64,000 bases of DNA, taken from the NCBI RefSeq assembly GCF_013315815.1, contig NZ_CP046051.1, positions 744,001 to 808,000 of the forward strand. Direction: 5' to 3'. Each line of letters opens with the position of its first letter. The first letter of the stretch is position 1. The notes under the pieces are model-generated. The model was not told the origin of the DNA. It saw only the letters and a list, made by a program, of their open reading frames with translations, and searched no databases. Source of the DNA: Caproicibacterium lactatifermentans. Lineage in GTDB: Bacteria > Bacillota > Clostridia > Oscillospirales > Acutalibacteraceae. Shown piece after piece: positions 42,984 through 50,643 of the stretch. The position numbers were made by a program, and so were the translations under genes.

Positions 42984-43280
42984 TTATGTCGGAATTACTT
43001 GAGAAGAAGCTAATATCCCGGCTACATTTTTTGAAGCATAATCCTTAGCATCTGCTATAAGTGATTTATCATTAGAGTTGGCTCGACCACGGCGTTCCAC
43101 ATATAGCCCTTCTGGTCCTTCTTCCAGATAAATTCGTTCCCATTGAGCAACGCTTTTATGGTCAGACACGTGAAACTGCCGCGCTGCTTCACTGTAACTG
43201 AGTTTCTCTGTTTGCATAGCTTCTACAACCTGCTGTTTGAATTCTCCTGTGTATCGTTTCTTTGCTTTACCTTTTGGCAT
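42984..43280 (-). pseudogene. IS3-family transposase OrfA remnant
   Basis: 98 residues. The N-terminal helix-turn-helix KKRYTGEFKQQVVEAMQTEKLSYSEAARQFHVSDHKSVAQWERIYLEEGPEGLYVERRGR is the IS150-type OrfA start. After about residue 66 the similarity is lost and the frame ends. Full OrfA proteins are about 170 residues, and no OrfB follows, so the element is inactive. GGGGTG precedes the ATG. It is unrelated in sequence to the intact IS at 58115-60020. Confidence 0.8.
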
Positions 43281-43317
43281 AAAAACACCCCATTTGTTTT
43301 CAGTATATCATACTGCC

Positions 43318-43493
43318 TAACAAATGGTCTGTTCCGAGCCTTCATTCCCAAGGGCGCATCTGTTGAGGACTCCTCTCAAAAGTACATCCTGTCCGCCGCT
43401 GACGATCTGAACGGGCTGCCACGCAAAAAACTCGGCTACCGTACCCCGGAGGAACTGTTTGAAGTGTTCCTTGATTCTGTTTTCGCAACCTGA
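43318..43493 (+). pseudogene. IS30-family transposase C-terminal remnant
   Basis: About 57 codons without a start: TNGLFRAFIPKGASVEDSS, then LPRKKLGYRTPEELFEVFLDSVFA and a stop. This is the conserved end of IS30 transposases (N-x-x-x-R-x-F-x-P-K-G and L-P-R-K-x-L-G-Y-x-T-P-E-E-L-F). The N-terminal domain and most of the DDE core are missing. GTGTCCAACTTGCACTTGCA shortly after (43576-43595) resembles an IS30-type terminal repeat. GC content is higher than the surroundings. Confidence 0.8.
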
Positions 43494-43610
43494 CGGCTGT
43501 GGCAACCACGCCCTCGACGGAAGCCAAGGCTTCTATCTCGTCCGTGGTTCTGATTAACTAATTTTTACTGTGCGGGTGTCCAACTTGCACTTGCAATTTG
43601 CGGCATAGTT
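43494..43610. other. IS30 remnant flank
   Basis: No gene. Contains the candidate IS30 terminal sequence near 43576-43595. Confidence 0.4.
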
Positions 43611-43649
43611 AAAGCTGAAAGTCCAGTAATTCATGGCTTTCAGCTTTTT
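43611..43649 (+). terminator. terminator-like hairpin
   Basis: AAAGCTGAAAG (43611-43621) pairs with CTTTCAGCTTT (43637-43647), then T. Orphan in present context. Confidence 0.65.
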
Positions 43650-43692
43650 ATTATGTCAAAATAATGTCAAAATAAAATGTACCCTATTTTTG

Positions 43693-43758
43693 AGTCATTG
43701 GGATTCTCATTCTTTGAATGTCTTAGACACCATTCATTTTACCGGAATCCCAATGACT
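43693..43758. repeat. 14-bp perfect inverted repeat with nested inner hairpin
   Basis: AGTCATTGGGATTC (43693-43706) and GAATCCCAATGACT (43745-43758). Inside, GAATG and CATTC, then TGTC and GACA, can pair further. No T run follows, so it is not a plain terminator. Confidence 0.7.
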
Positions 43759-43850
43759 TTTCTATACCCTTTTTGCCATTTCAAAATTGCGAACTTTTTT
43801 ATTATATGCTAGGGGGTGCGGACACAAAATTGCTTGCCATTACAAAGGCG

Positions 43851-44130
43851 TATAAGGCTTATCTTCTATAAAATGATGTTTTACAACAGATCAAATTCAG
43901 TTGACGTGCGGAAAAACATTTTTCGCAATCACTGAAAATCATACGGTAACAAAAAAATGGCCTAATCTATAAATATTCATAAAAACGGTTGAACATTGTA
44001 AAAAAGCAGACTATATAATAAAAAACAGGTGGTAAAAAATGGGGGAATCAAAGATCGTTTATTTTATACTAAAGGAAAAAAGTGTATAAGGCTTGTCCCC
44101 TTTCAATGATGTTTTACGATAGAACAAGGA
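43851..44130. repeat. two diverged copies of a 45-50-bp repeat in AT-rich non-coding DNA
   Basis: GTATAAGGCTT at 43851-43861 and 44084-44094 is followed in each copy, after a similar gap, by AATGATGTTTTAC and a purine-rich tail. A TTGAAC/TATATA promoter-like pair near 43989-44016 lies between, followed by a 16-codon frame at 44039-44089 that I do not trust. Confidence 0.5.
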
Positions 44131-44239
44131 CCCATAGAAAACAGGCGCTTTCTTTACCTATTGTTCAGTGGGCACTTATTTGTGCAGGATAAAATCCGGC
44201 AGATACTTGGAAAATGACTGATCTATACAGTTGTAATTA

Positions 44240-44269
44240 TTGACAACAGATGGGGAAATGTAGTACAAT
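44240..44269 (+). promoter_or_regulatory. promoter in repeat copy 1
   Basis: TTGACA (44240-44245), 18-bp spacer, TACAAT (44264-44269), facing the exopolysaccharide operon. Confidence 0.6.
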
Positions 44270-44436
44270 ATGACTGTTACTGTATGGAAATAGAGATAAA
44301 ACAGGGAAGAAATGCCCCCAGAAATAAACTGAATAAATAAAGAAAAAACATGAAATAAGTCGCGACATTCAAATATATTTAAATAATTTTCAACTTATTT
44401 TTTTCGCTTTATTTGGAATAAACACAGTTGTAATTA

Positions 44437-44466
44437 TTGACAACAGATGGGGAAATGTAGTACAAT
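44437..44466 (+). promoter_or_regulatory. promoter in repeat copy 2
   Basis: TTGACA (44437-44442), 18-bp spacer, TACAAT (44461-44466). About 390 bases upstream of the first exopolysaccharide gene. A further TATAAT at 44743-44748 has a poor -35; the small palindrome GTCGAACGAC (44769-44778) downstream could be an operator. Confidence 0.6.
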
Positions 44467-44588
44467 ATGACTGTTACATGGAAATAGAGATAAAACAGGG
44501 AAGAAATGCCCCCAGAAATAAACTGAATAAATAAAGAAAAAACATGAAATAAGTCGCGACATTCAAATATATTTAAATAATTTTCAAC

Positions 44589-44672
44589 TTATTTTTTTCG
44601 CTTTATTTGGAATAAACACATGGTTGTAATGCCAGCCCAAAATCCAAGAATCATTCCAACAATGAATTTCAT
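44589..44672 (-). CDS. DUF3789-like membrane micro-protein, 27 residues
   Basis: An excellent CAGGAGGG (44679-44686) precedes an ATG that reads MKFIVGMILGFWAGITTMCL and ends FQIKRKK. It is one hydrophobic helix with Gly spacing, the M-C-L motif and a basic end, as in DUF3789 proteins, which are often carried by conjugative or integrated elements. Its last third is duplicated as a headless fragment in repeat copy 1. It is antisense to the predicted leader of the exopolysaccharide operon. Confidence 0.65.
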   Translation of the reverse strand: MKFIVGMILGFWAGITTMCLFQIKRKK

Positions 44673-44858
44673 CTTCTACCCTCCTGTGAAATGACTATTT
44701 TTTATTATATATCGAACTTAGTTTGGACGGATATAAGCAGATTATAATAAAAAGTGTTTATATAAATCGTCGAACGACCGGTTCTCTATTTGTTAATTGG
44801 GTGTATATCATCACAATAGGAATGGCTAAGACAGAGAAAAATGGAAGGGAAGAGAAAG

Positions 44859-45563
44859 ATGAAATCCGAAGAGGCGCTATTTAACCCTGACTTTGCAAAG
44901 GACAATGCAAAAAAAGAACGAAAGATATGTTTTGCTTCTAAAAGCCGAGTAAAACAACGACGGCTGTATTTTGCAGTTAAAAGAGTGATGGACATTGTAC
45001 TAAGTTTGCTTGCCCTTATTTTACTTTCCCCATTGTTTTTAATTGTTGCCATTCTGATTAAGGCTGACAGCCCGGGACCAGCCTTTTATATTCATAATCG
45101 TGTAGGAAAAAACGGCAAAACATTTCGAATGTATAAGTTCCGAAGTATGTGCGTAGATGCGGATCGGTATCTGGGTAAACTAGCTGCACAAAATGAGCGG
45201 GAAGGCCCGGCTTTTAAAATAAGTGATGACCCTCGTATTACGAGGGTGGGACGGGTGATTCGCCGCACTTGCATAGATGAATTGCCGCAGCTGCTGAATA
45301 TTTTGAAAGGTGATATGAGTATTGTAGGTCCACGCCCACCTCTGCCGGCGGAAGTAGAGCAGTATACACCTTATCAATATCAGCGGCTAGCTGCAAAGCC
45401 AGGGCTTACCTGCTATTGGCAGACACATAAAGGTAAAGTATCTACATTTAATGAATGGGTTGGGCTGGATATCAAATACATACAAAATCAAAACTTTCGA
45501 GTGGATGCAAAGCTTATTTTGCAGACGATTACTTTTGTCCTAAAAAACAAAGGAGATGAGTAA
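44859..45563 (+). CDS. undecaprenyl-phosphate sugar phosphotransferase (priming glycosyltransferase)
   Basis: Transfers the first sugar-1-phosphate to undecaprenyl phosphate to start repeat-unit synthesis; membrane-bound, 234 residues. After a basic N-terminus comes the anchoring helix VMDIVLSLLALILLSPLFLIVAILIK (about 41-66). The catalytic domain follows: SPGPAFYIHNRVGKNGKTFRMYKFRSMC, the DPRITRVGRVIRRTCIDELPQLLNILKGDMSIVGPRPPL block, and KPGLTCYWQTHGK-type end. This is the short single-helix form. The start at 44859 is preferred over 44841 because GGAAGGGAAG lies between. It opens the exopolysaccharide operon. Confidence 0.92.
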   Translation: MKSEEALFNPDFAKDNAKKERKICFASKSRVKQRRLYFAVKRVMDIVLSLLALILLSPLFLIVAILIKADSPGPAFYIHNRVGKNGKTFRMYKFRSMCVDADRYLGKLAAQNEREGPAFKISDDPRITRVGRVIRRTCIDELPQLLNILKGDMSIVGPRPPLPAEVEQYTPYQYQRLAAKPGLTCYWQTHKGKVSTFNEWVGLDIKYIQNQNFRVDAKLILQTITFVLKNKGDE

Positions 45564-45622
45564 GCAGTATCGAGAGGATAAACGCTCTAAGCGAAAAACA
45601 ATTGAACATAGGAGGAAAAAAC

Positions 45623-47074
45623 ATGAAGAAAACCAGCACAGGCGGGCGCATTGCAGCAGCTGTACTGTCTGCGGCCATGACGTTTAGCTGCTTCGGCGGT
45701 ATGACAGGTGGTGCCTTTGCAGCAGATTCCAATACTGTTGACAATCGTTTACAAACATCTTTCACCAATTTCTTTAATAGTGAACTGAAGACGATGAAGA
45801 ATGATAGTTCTATCTATGCTACACAGGGCGAAACAGCTATTGAATTGGTAGCATATAACCGCCCGTTTAAAGTATCTAATAACGGGACAACCGTATCTTC
45901 AACTGGCATCATTGATGAAGGCATTCAGTTAAAGCATCCCAATGGTGCAGAAACATCTGTGAGTGGTGACGGTCTCAACCAATGTATTGCAAATGCTATC
46001 AAGATAGCACCGGACTTCCCAAATGATTCTGCACGCACTTCGGACATTGCCGGTATTTTGAATACTACAACATATAACAATAAAGGCCTTCGTGCTTACA
46101 TGACGGAGTCTGGACATGAGAATGAAGGTACAACAGCAAACTCTGCATGGTATGGTTATGCGCAGGAAGTTAAGAAAACAACGGCTTTCGCGGGCATGAT
46201 AAACCGCTATTTTAAGTCTGCTATGCTGCCAAACTGTACACTCGGGGAAGCACTGAGTGGTGTTTCAGACAACGACAGCGAGAATCTCAAAGATTATTTA
46301 GGTGCAATAGAAAAATCAACCGCTTCTGATACAAAACTTAACCAGATTTTCAGCGATGAAGTTGTAGAAACCTGCGTCAAAAAGGCACTTGACAACTCTG
46401 ACACCTACAAGAAGTATTATGATGTCAATGCAAAGATAGCGGAAGCACTTAAAAATGCTTATAAAACGTCCTCTCATCCCGGCGGTGGCGGTGGAACGAC
46501 TACTACACCGGTGCTCACAACAAAGGTCACCCTGAACGACGGCACAACCCGTACGGTAACGGAAAATGACACTTTGCAGATTCCAATTTCGGGCACCTAT
46601 TACGTCGACTTTTCGTCCACAGAAAAGATGGACCAGTTCAACTACACAACCGGCAACGGTAATACGATTTATACAGGAACTAAGACGAAGTGGAACGGCA
46701 CCAGCGGCCATTATAGCGTATATGCGCACGGCAATATCGGCGATAAAACTGGCGTTTATATCAATGGCAAGTGTGTCTTTAAGCTGCAGATTATTGCACG
46801 TCCACTCTTCTCTGATACGACCTGTGATGTTCATGTGGAACCTGGCAAGACATATGTATTTTATGTAAAGCCGAAAAACGCATATAAGAACTACACTTTC
46901 ACCACAGCCAATGGAAATGTCCTGCAGACAAGCATAGTCAAAGGACTATATCCGGATAAAAATGGTAGATATTTCTGCCGTGTTAAGGTTACAAAGAAGT
47001 ACAGCGGCATGGTTGGTGTCTATTGCCAAATTGACAATATGAATTATAAATTGTTTGCAGTTGGCTGTAAATAA
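45623..47074 (+). CDS. secreted protein with C-terminal Ig-like repeats
   Basis: 483 residues with a Sec signal peptide (hydrophobic stretch to about residue 34, cleavage after AFA). The first 280 residues are a helical region I cannot assign. A Gly/Thr linker (GGGGTTTT) leads to two beta-rich units, the second starting DTTCDVHVEPGKTYVFYVKP, a pattern seen in Ig-like repeats of secreted Ruminococcaceae proteins. There is no membrane anchor or LPxTG. AGGAGG (45610-45615) precedes the ATG. Being second in the operon, right after the primer transferase, suggests a role in the matrix or in polymer handling at the surface. Confidence 0.65.
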   Translation: MKKTSTGGRIAAAVLSAAMTFSCFGGMTGGAFAADSNTVDNRLQTSFTNFFNSELKTMKNDSSIYATQGETAIELVAYNRPFKVSNNGTTVSSTGIIDEGIQLKHPNGAETSVSGDGLNQCIANAIKIAPDFPNDSARTSDIAGILNTTTYNNKGLRAYMTESGHENEGTTANSAWYGYAQEVKKTTAFAGMINRYFKSAMLPNCTLGEALSGVSDNDSENLKDYLGAIEKSTASDTKLNQIFSDEVVETCVKKALDNSDTYKKYYDVNAKIAEALKNAYKTSSHPGGGGGTTTTPVLTTKVTLNDGTTRTVTENDTLQIPISGTYYVDFSSTEKMDQFNYTTGNGNTIYTGTKTKWNGTSGHYSVYAHGNIGDKTGVYINGKCVFKLQIIARPLFSDTTCDVHVEPGKTYVFYVKPKNAYKNYTFTTANGNVLQTSIVKGLYPDKNGRYFCRVKVTKKYSGMVGVYCQIDNMNYKLFAVGCK

Positions 47075-47087
47075 TTACATTCCATTA

Positions 47088-47146
47088 CACAATCACTGTG
47101 CGGGCAGTATGAATCATGAAACTGTCTGCACAGTGATTGTGCTTTT
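47088..47146 (+). terminator. strong hairpin inside the exopolysaccharide operon
   Basis: 14-bp perfect arms CACAATCACTGTGC (47088-47101) and GCACAGTGATTGTG (47128-47141), then CTTTTATAAG. It may let only part of the transcripts continue into the export genes. Confidence 0.7.
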
Positions 47147-47186
47147 ATAAGTATTGACATTTTCAATAAAAGGAAGAAATGATACA

Positions 47187-47912
47187 ATGAATGAAACGAC
47201 AGAACTCGATCTGCACAGAATCCTGTTCATTTTTCGGCAGCGCTGGAAATGGATACTTTCTGGGTTCATCATAGGACTGGCACTTATGTTTGTCACCTCT
47301 AGTTTTTTAATACCCAAAAAATATACCTCCTCAGTTTCTCTCTATGTTAACAACAGCCAGCAGAAAGCCACATCGCAGGATACCGTTAATCAAGATGACT
47401 TGAATGCTTCACAGCAGTTAGTTAATACCTATATTGTCATTTTGGAAGACGACCGAGTCATGCAAAGCATTGCCGACAAGCTGAGCAAGCCGGTATCGGT
47501 GGGGCAGATGAAGAAAGCGGTCCACATGGAATCCGCCAATAAGACAGAGGTTTTATCTATCTCGGCTGAAACAACCAATCCGGAGTTATCCGCTGAAATC
47601 TGCAATACAATCGCAGATGTCGCCCCAGATGTACTGAAACGGGTTGTAAAGGCTGGGTCTGTGGAAGTAATCGGCAAGGCAACGCCGGCATCGTCACCGT
47701 CATCGCCAAATGTTGCAAAGCAGTCAGCGATAGGCGCTCTGATTGGTTTGATGATTATGATTATTGTATCCTTGCTGGCAGAAGTGTTGGATACAACGAT
47801 TAAGGGTGAAGAAGATGTGAAAAAGCGGCTAAATATCCCTGTACTTGGCGAAATACCTCATCTAGAAAATCAAACTCGTGCAGGAGGTAAAACTGATGAA
47901 GCTAAGAAATAA
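47187..47912 (+). CDS. Wzz/YveK-type polysaccharide chain-length and kinase-activating membrane protein
   Basis: 241 residues with two TM helices (about 24-44 and 182-201) around an extracellular helical domain. Landmarks: LDLHRILFIFRQRWKWILSGFIIGL, YTSSVSLYVNN, and the proline-containing PASSPSSPNVAKQSAIGALIGLM before the second helix. In Gram-positives this protein stimulates the cytoplasmic BY-kinase and sets chain length. AAGGAAG precedes the ATG at 47187. The kinase gene starts inside its last codons. Confidence 0.9.
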   Translation: MNETTELDLHRILFIFRQRWKWILSGFIIGLALMFVTSSFLIPKKYTSSVSLYVNNSQQKATSQDTVNQDDLNASQQLVNTYIVILEDDRVMQSIADKLSKPVSVGQMKKAVHMESANKTEVLSISAETTNPELSAEICNTIADVAPDVLKRVVKAGSVEVIGKATPASSPSSPNVAKQSAIGALIGLMIMIIVSLLAEVLDTTIKGEEDVKKRLNIPVLGEIPHLENQTRAGGKTDEAKK

Positions 47913-48639
47913 AAAGCATACTTTTGAGAATGAGGTGTCCAATAGGCTAAGCAGTCATACAAATTTCCATGCTGAAGAAGCTTATAAAATCATTCGGACA
48001 AATTTACTGTTTACTTTGGCATCTGCCAAAAATAATATTATCTTGGTATCAAGCCCAGAAGCGGCCGCCGGCAAGTCTATCACCTGCGCCAATTTGGCCA
48101 TTTCCATGGCACAAACAGGGAAAAATGTCGTCCTCATAGACGCGGATATGCGAAAACCTGTTCAGCACCGTATCTTTGAATTCGCCAATACGGATGGCCT
48201 TTCAACCATTTTAAGCAAAACCGCCGATGCAGATAAAATACTTCACCACTATAAAGACACATCTTTGGATGTTATTTCGGCTGGCCCAATACCACCTAAT
48301 CCGGTGGAATTGCTGAGCTCAAAAAATATGCAGGATTTCCTTGACAGCATTTCTGGTGGTTATGATTACGTTTTTATTGATACACCGCCAATCAATATGC
48401 TGTCGGATGCATTGGTACTGGAACCATATGTCAGCGGCACTGTTTTAATTGCAAGACAAAATCAAACGACATATGACTCACTGCAAAAGACAATTGACAG
48501 TATAAAGAAAGTAAATGGTACGGTGCTGGGCGTTGTTATCAATGATGTCCGGGAGAAGAGTAAACCATACAGCTCCTATTACTACGGCTCTTATGGAAGC
48601 TGTTATGGAAGCTATGGCGATGGCCCTTCTTCAAAATAA
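47896..48639 (+). CDS. CpsD/CapB-type bacterial tyrosine kinase
   Basis: 247-residue BY-kinase that autophosphorylates on a C-terminal tyrosine cluster and steers polysaccharide assembly with the Wzz-like protein. Walker A is SSPEAAAGKSITCANLA (about 52-68), Walker A' VVLIDADMRKPVQH, Walker B YVFIDTPPI. The tail YSSYYYGSYGSCYGSYG holds eight tyrosines. GGAGG is at 47883-47887. It overlaps the upstream gene by 17 bases, and the phosphatase gene follows 13 bases after its stop. Confidence 0.93.
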   Translation: MKLRNKKHTFENEVSNRLSSHTNFHAEEAYKIIRTNLLFTLASAKNNIILVSSPEAAAGKSITCANLAISMAQTGKNVVLIDADMRKPVQHRIFEFANTDGLSTILSKTADADKILHHYKDTSLDVISAGPIPPNPVELLSSKNMQDFLDSISGGYDYVFIDTPPINMLSDALVLEPYVSGTVLIARQNQTTYDSLQKTIDSIKKVNGTVLGVVINDVREKSKPYSSYYYGSYGSCYGSYGDGPSSK

Positions 48640-48652
48640 AGGGGATTTGACA

Positions 48653-49360
48653 ATGTGGACAGACTTTCATCTGCACGTTCTTCCACAGATTGATGATGGT
48701 GCATCCAGCATCGAAATGTCTATAAAAATGCTTGAAGCGTTAAGCCGCCAGCAGGTCGATTCCGTCTTTGCAACTCCCCACTTTATCTTGCACAATACCG
48801 ACATCCACACATTTGTACAGGCAAGGGAAAATGCTTATCAGCAGCTAACAGGCAGCCCACTATTTCGTCCAAATTTGCCGGCCGTACAGAAAGCAGCTGA
48901 GGTTGCCATTGAGCCGGATATTTCAAAACAGGATTGTCTTCCGCTCTGCTACGAGCATCTTTCAGCTATTTTGTTGGAATTGCCTAGCAGGGGATATAAA
49001 AGCTGGGTGCTGCAGGAAATTGAAAACATCCGTTATGGTTTCAAGGTACTTCCCGTTTTGGCACATCTGGAAAGGTACCTGTGGTATGAGCCGGAAGATA
49101 TAAAAGAACTTTTAAAGATACCAGGCCTTGTTGTACAGATAAACGCCAGTGCATTTGGAAAGCGTGAAGGACGGAAATTGATAAAAGAACTATATGAACA
49201 GAATGCTCCGGTCATAGTTGGAACGGATTCTCATAACTGCGGCTCAAGGTGTCCAAACCTCAATATCATGGAAGCAACCATTCACAAATATCGTTTTAAG
49301 GAATGGGAACCATGGCTGCAAAAAACAAAAGAATGGTTCCTTTCGCAGAAGCGGATATGA
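48653..49360 (+). CDS. CpsB/YwqE-type PHP tyrosine phosphatase
   Basis: Manganese-dependent phosphatase that dephosphorylates the BY-kinase; 235 residues. The PHP motifs are present: DFHLHVLPQIDDGASS (residues about 4-19), the FATPHFI block, PVLAHLERYLWY, and a final IVGTDSHNCGSRCPNL. The start at 48653 has AAAGGGGA upstream. With the two genes before it, it completes the classic control trio of Gram-positive capsule clusters. Confidence 0.92.
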   Translation: MWTDFHLHVLPQIDDGASSIEMSIKMLEALSRQQVDSVFATPHFILHNTDIHTFVQARENAYQQLTGSPLFRPNLPAVQKAAEVAIEPDISKQDCLPLCYEHLSAILLELPSRGYKSWVLQEIENIRYGFKVLPVLAHLERYLWYEPEDIKELLKIPGLVVQINASAFGKREGRKLIKELYEQNAPVIVGTDSHNCGSRCPNLNIMEATIHKYRFKEWEPWLQKTKEWFLSQKRI

Positions 49361-49361
49361 T

Positions 49362-49835
49362 ATGAAAAAACGCATTTTCTGGGTTCTATTATTGGGAGCT
49401 TGTCTGGCCGCTATATTCTTCTTTTCAAGTCAAAATTATTATCAGACAAATAACACAAGCGGCAAAATTTCCATGGTAATCGTTCAAATTGCTAAAGACG
49501 TGGGCGCTGTACCGGCGGGAAGCAGCACAGCTTATCAAGCGGTAAACGTCTGTATTAGAAAGATTGCACATTTTACTATTTTCTTTCTGCTCGGTGTAAA
49601 CATCAGCATGATTGTGTGGACCTTTGGCCACCTTTCAAACAGCAAAAGGCTTGTGATTTCTTTAGCTGCAGGATTTATATGCGCCTGTGGAGATGAATTT
49701 CATCAGCGGTTTGTTATGGCAAGAACTTCTTCATTCCGTGATGTTTGTATAGATACGGCGGGTGTGCTGTTGGCAGTCTTCATTGTCCGTTCTGTGGAAC
49801 ATAGAAAGCACTCCAGCTATCCTGGTAAAGGGTGA
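49362..49835 (+). CDS. VanZ family membrane protein
   Basis: 157 residues with about four TM helices. The VanZ motif is IRKIAHFTIFFLLGVN (about 65-80), followed by GFICACGDEFHQRFVMARTSSFRDVCIDTAGVLLAV, where D-E-x-H-Q and R-x-x-x-x-x-D-V-x-x-D-x-x-G are the conserved positions. VanZ proteins alter surface binding of glycopeptide and lipoglycopeptide antibiotics or membrane-surface traits; here the setting in an exopolysaccharide operon is the main clue. It begins one base after the phosphatase stop. Confidence 0.85.
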   Translation: MKKRIFWVLLLGACLAAIFFFSSQNYYQTNNTSGKISMVIVQIAKDVGAVPAGSSTAYQAVNVCIRKIAHFTIFFLLGVNISMIVWTFGHLSNSKRLVISLAAGFICACGDEFHQRFVMARTSSFRDVCIDTAGVLLAVFIVRSVEHRKHSSYPGKG

Positions 49836-49842
49836 TATAAGG

Positions 49843-50643
49843 ATGAAAATGAAATTGAAAAGAATCGTTGCAGCTGCACTTGCGGCCATGGTTTTCATGA
49901 GTGCGGCAATTCCATCATATGCGGCTTCAAAAGGTGAAATTATGGCTGAAATTGAGGCCGGCGTGGTTGTGAATGGCCGAACGATATATGCTCCTAATAA
50001 GTATGTAGCTATGGCACAGAGCTATTTGAATTCTCACAACCTTACGGATGCGCAACTCACCCGCATCTTGAATGCCGTTCAGATTGTCAAGGTTAAAGTA
50101 GCAAAAAAGCTATCGGAGAAAGAAAATGCTAATTCACAGGTAAATTCGTCATCAGTAAACAGTGCTGTCAATCATAATGGAACAACCAGCGGCCAGCCAG
50201 CTGGAAGTGCATCCACTACAGCATCCAGTAAAGCATCGATGACGGGAACAGCCAGTGCAGACAGTTATGCTGGTACCCCCAAGATAAATACAGGCTCTGC
50301 GTTGCCTTCAAAAACAGATGATGCAATTATAAAAAGCTTTGACTTTGGAAACAAAAATCTCACGACACAGCAGCGGCTTGCACTTAGCAGTGCAGTGGTG
50401 GAAGTGGCAGAAGCAGCAGGTGCTACCGTAACGACAAATGGAGACAACGTTGTTATCGTCGACAAATATGGAAATACATACAATGTTGAACAAGCGAATC
50501 CTATTAAGGATACGGGAATTCATTATTCATGGATACCGGCCATTCTTGCTGCTTCCAGTATCGTTGTGGTTGTCATTGGAAGTGCGTGTGTGTTTATTTG
50601 GTTAAAGAAAAAGCGTTTGAATGCAGGTGGGGAATCAATATGA
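49843..50643 (+). CDS. secreted membrane-anchored protein, possible sortase substrate
   Basis: 266 residues. A Sec signal peptide (to about residue 27, SYAAS) is followed by a helical domain (MAEIEAGVVVNGRTIYAPNKYVAMAQSYLNSHNL...), a Ser/Thr/Asn-rich stalk (about 85-150) and a second small domain. The C-terminus has a 24-residue hydrophobic helix (about 229-252) and the basic tail WLKKKRL. Just before the helix stands NPIKDTGIHYSW, which is reminiscent of, but not, an LPxTG-type signal. The sortase gene overlaps its stop by four bases, so they are translated together. Confidence 0.65.
   Translation: MKMKLKRIVAAALAAMVFMSAAIPSYAASKGEIMAEIEAGVVVNGRTIYAPNKYVAMAQSYLNSHNLTDAQLTRILNAVQIVKVKVAKKLSEKENANSQVNSSSVNSAVNHNGTTSGQPAGSASTTASSKASMTGTASADSYAGTPKINTGSALPSKTDDAIIKSFDFGNKNLTTQQRLALSSAVVEVAEAAGATVTTNGDNVVIVDKYGNTYNVEQANPIKDTGIHYSWIPAILAASSIVVVVIGSACVFIWLKKKRLNAGGESI

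Larger units (their letters stand above)
44228..44618. repeat. tandem direct duplication, 197 bp and 194 bp
   Basis: Copy 1 (44228-44424) and copy 2 (44425-44618) are identical as far as I can read, apart from three bases missing after the GACTGTTAC segment in copy 2. Each holds TTGACA-18 bp-TACAAT, and each holds the 3' part of the micro-gene at 44589-44672. Near identity points to a recent duplication. Confidence 0.9.

Noticed and set aside
43677..43871. 64-codon + strand frame in the scrap zone
   Set aside because: Its coding potential comes from the inverted repeat it spans; no ribosome site and no recognisable motif.
44039..44089. 16-codon frame with AGGTGG and a promoter-like sequence upstream
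   Set aside because: Too short and isolated to support; the ribosome site is mediocre and nothing repeats it.
44228..44618. CRISPR array
   Set aside because: Only two long direct copies with no spacers; it is a tandem duplication. No cas genes are present in the window.
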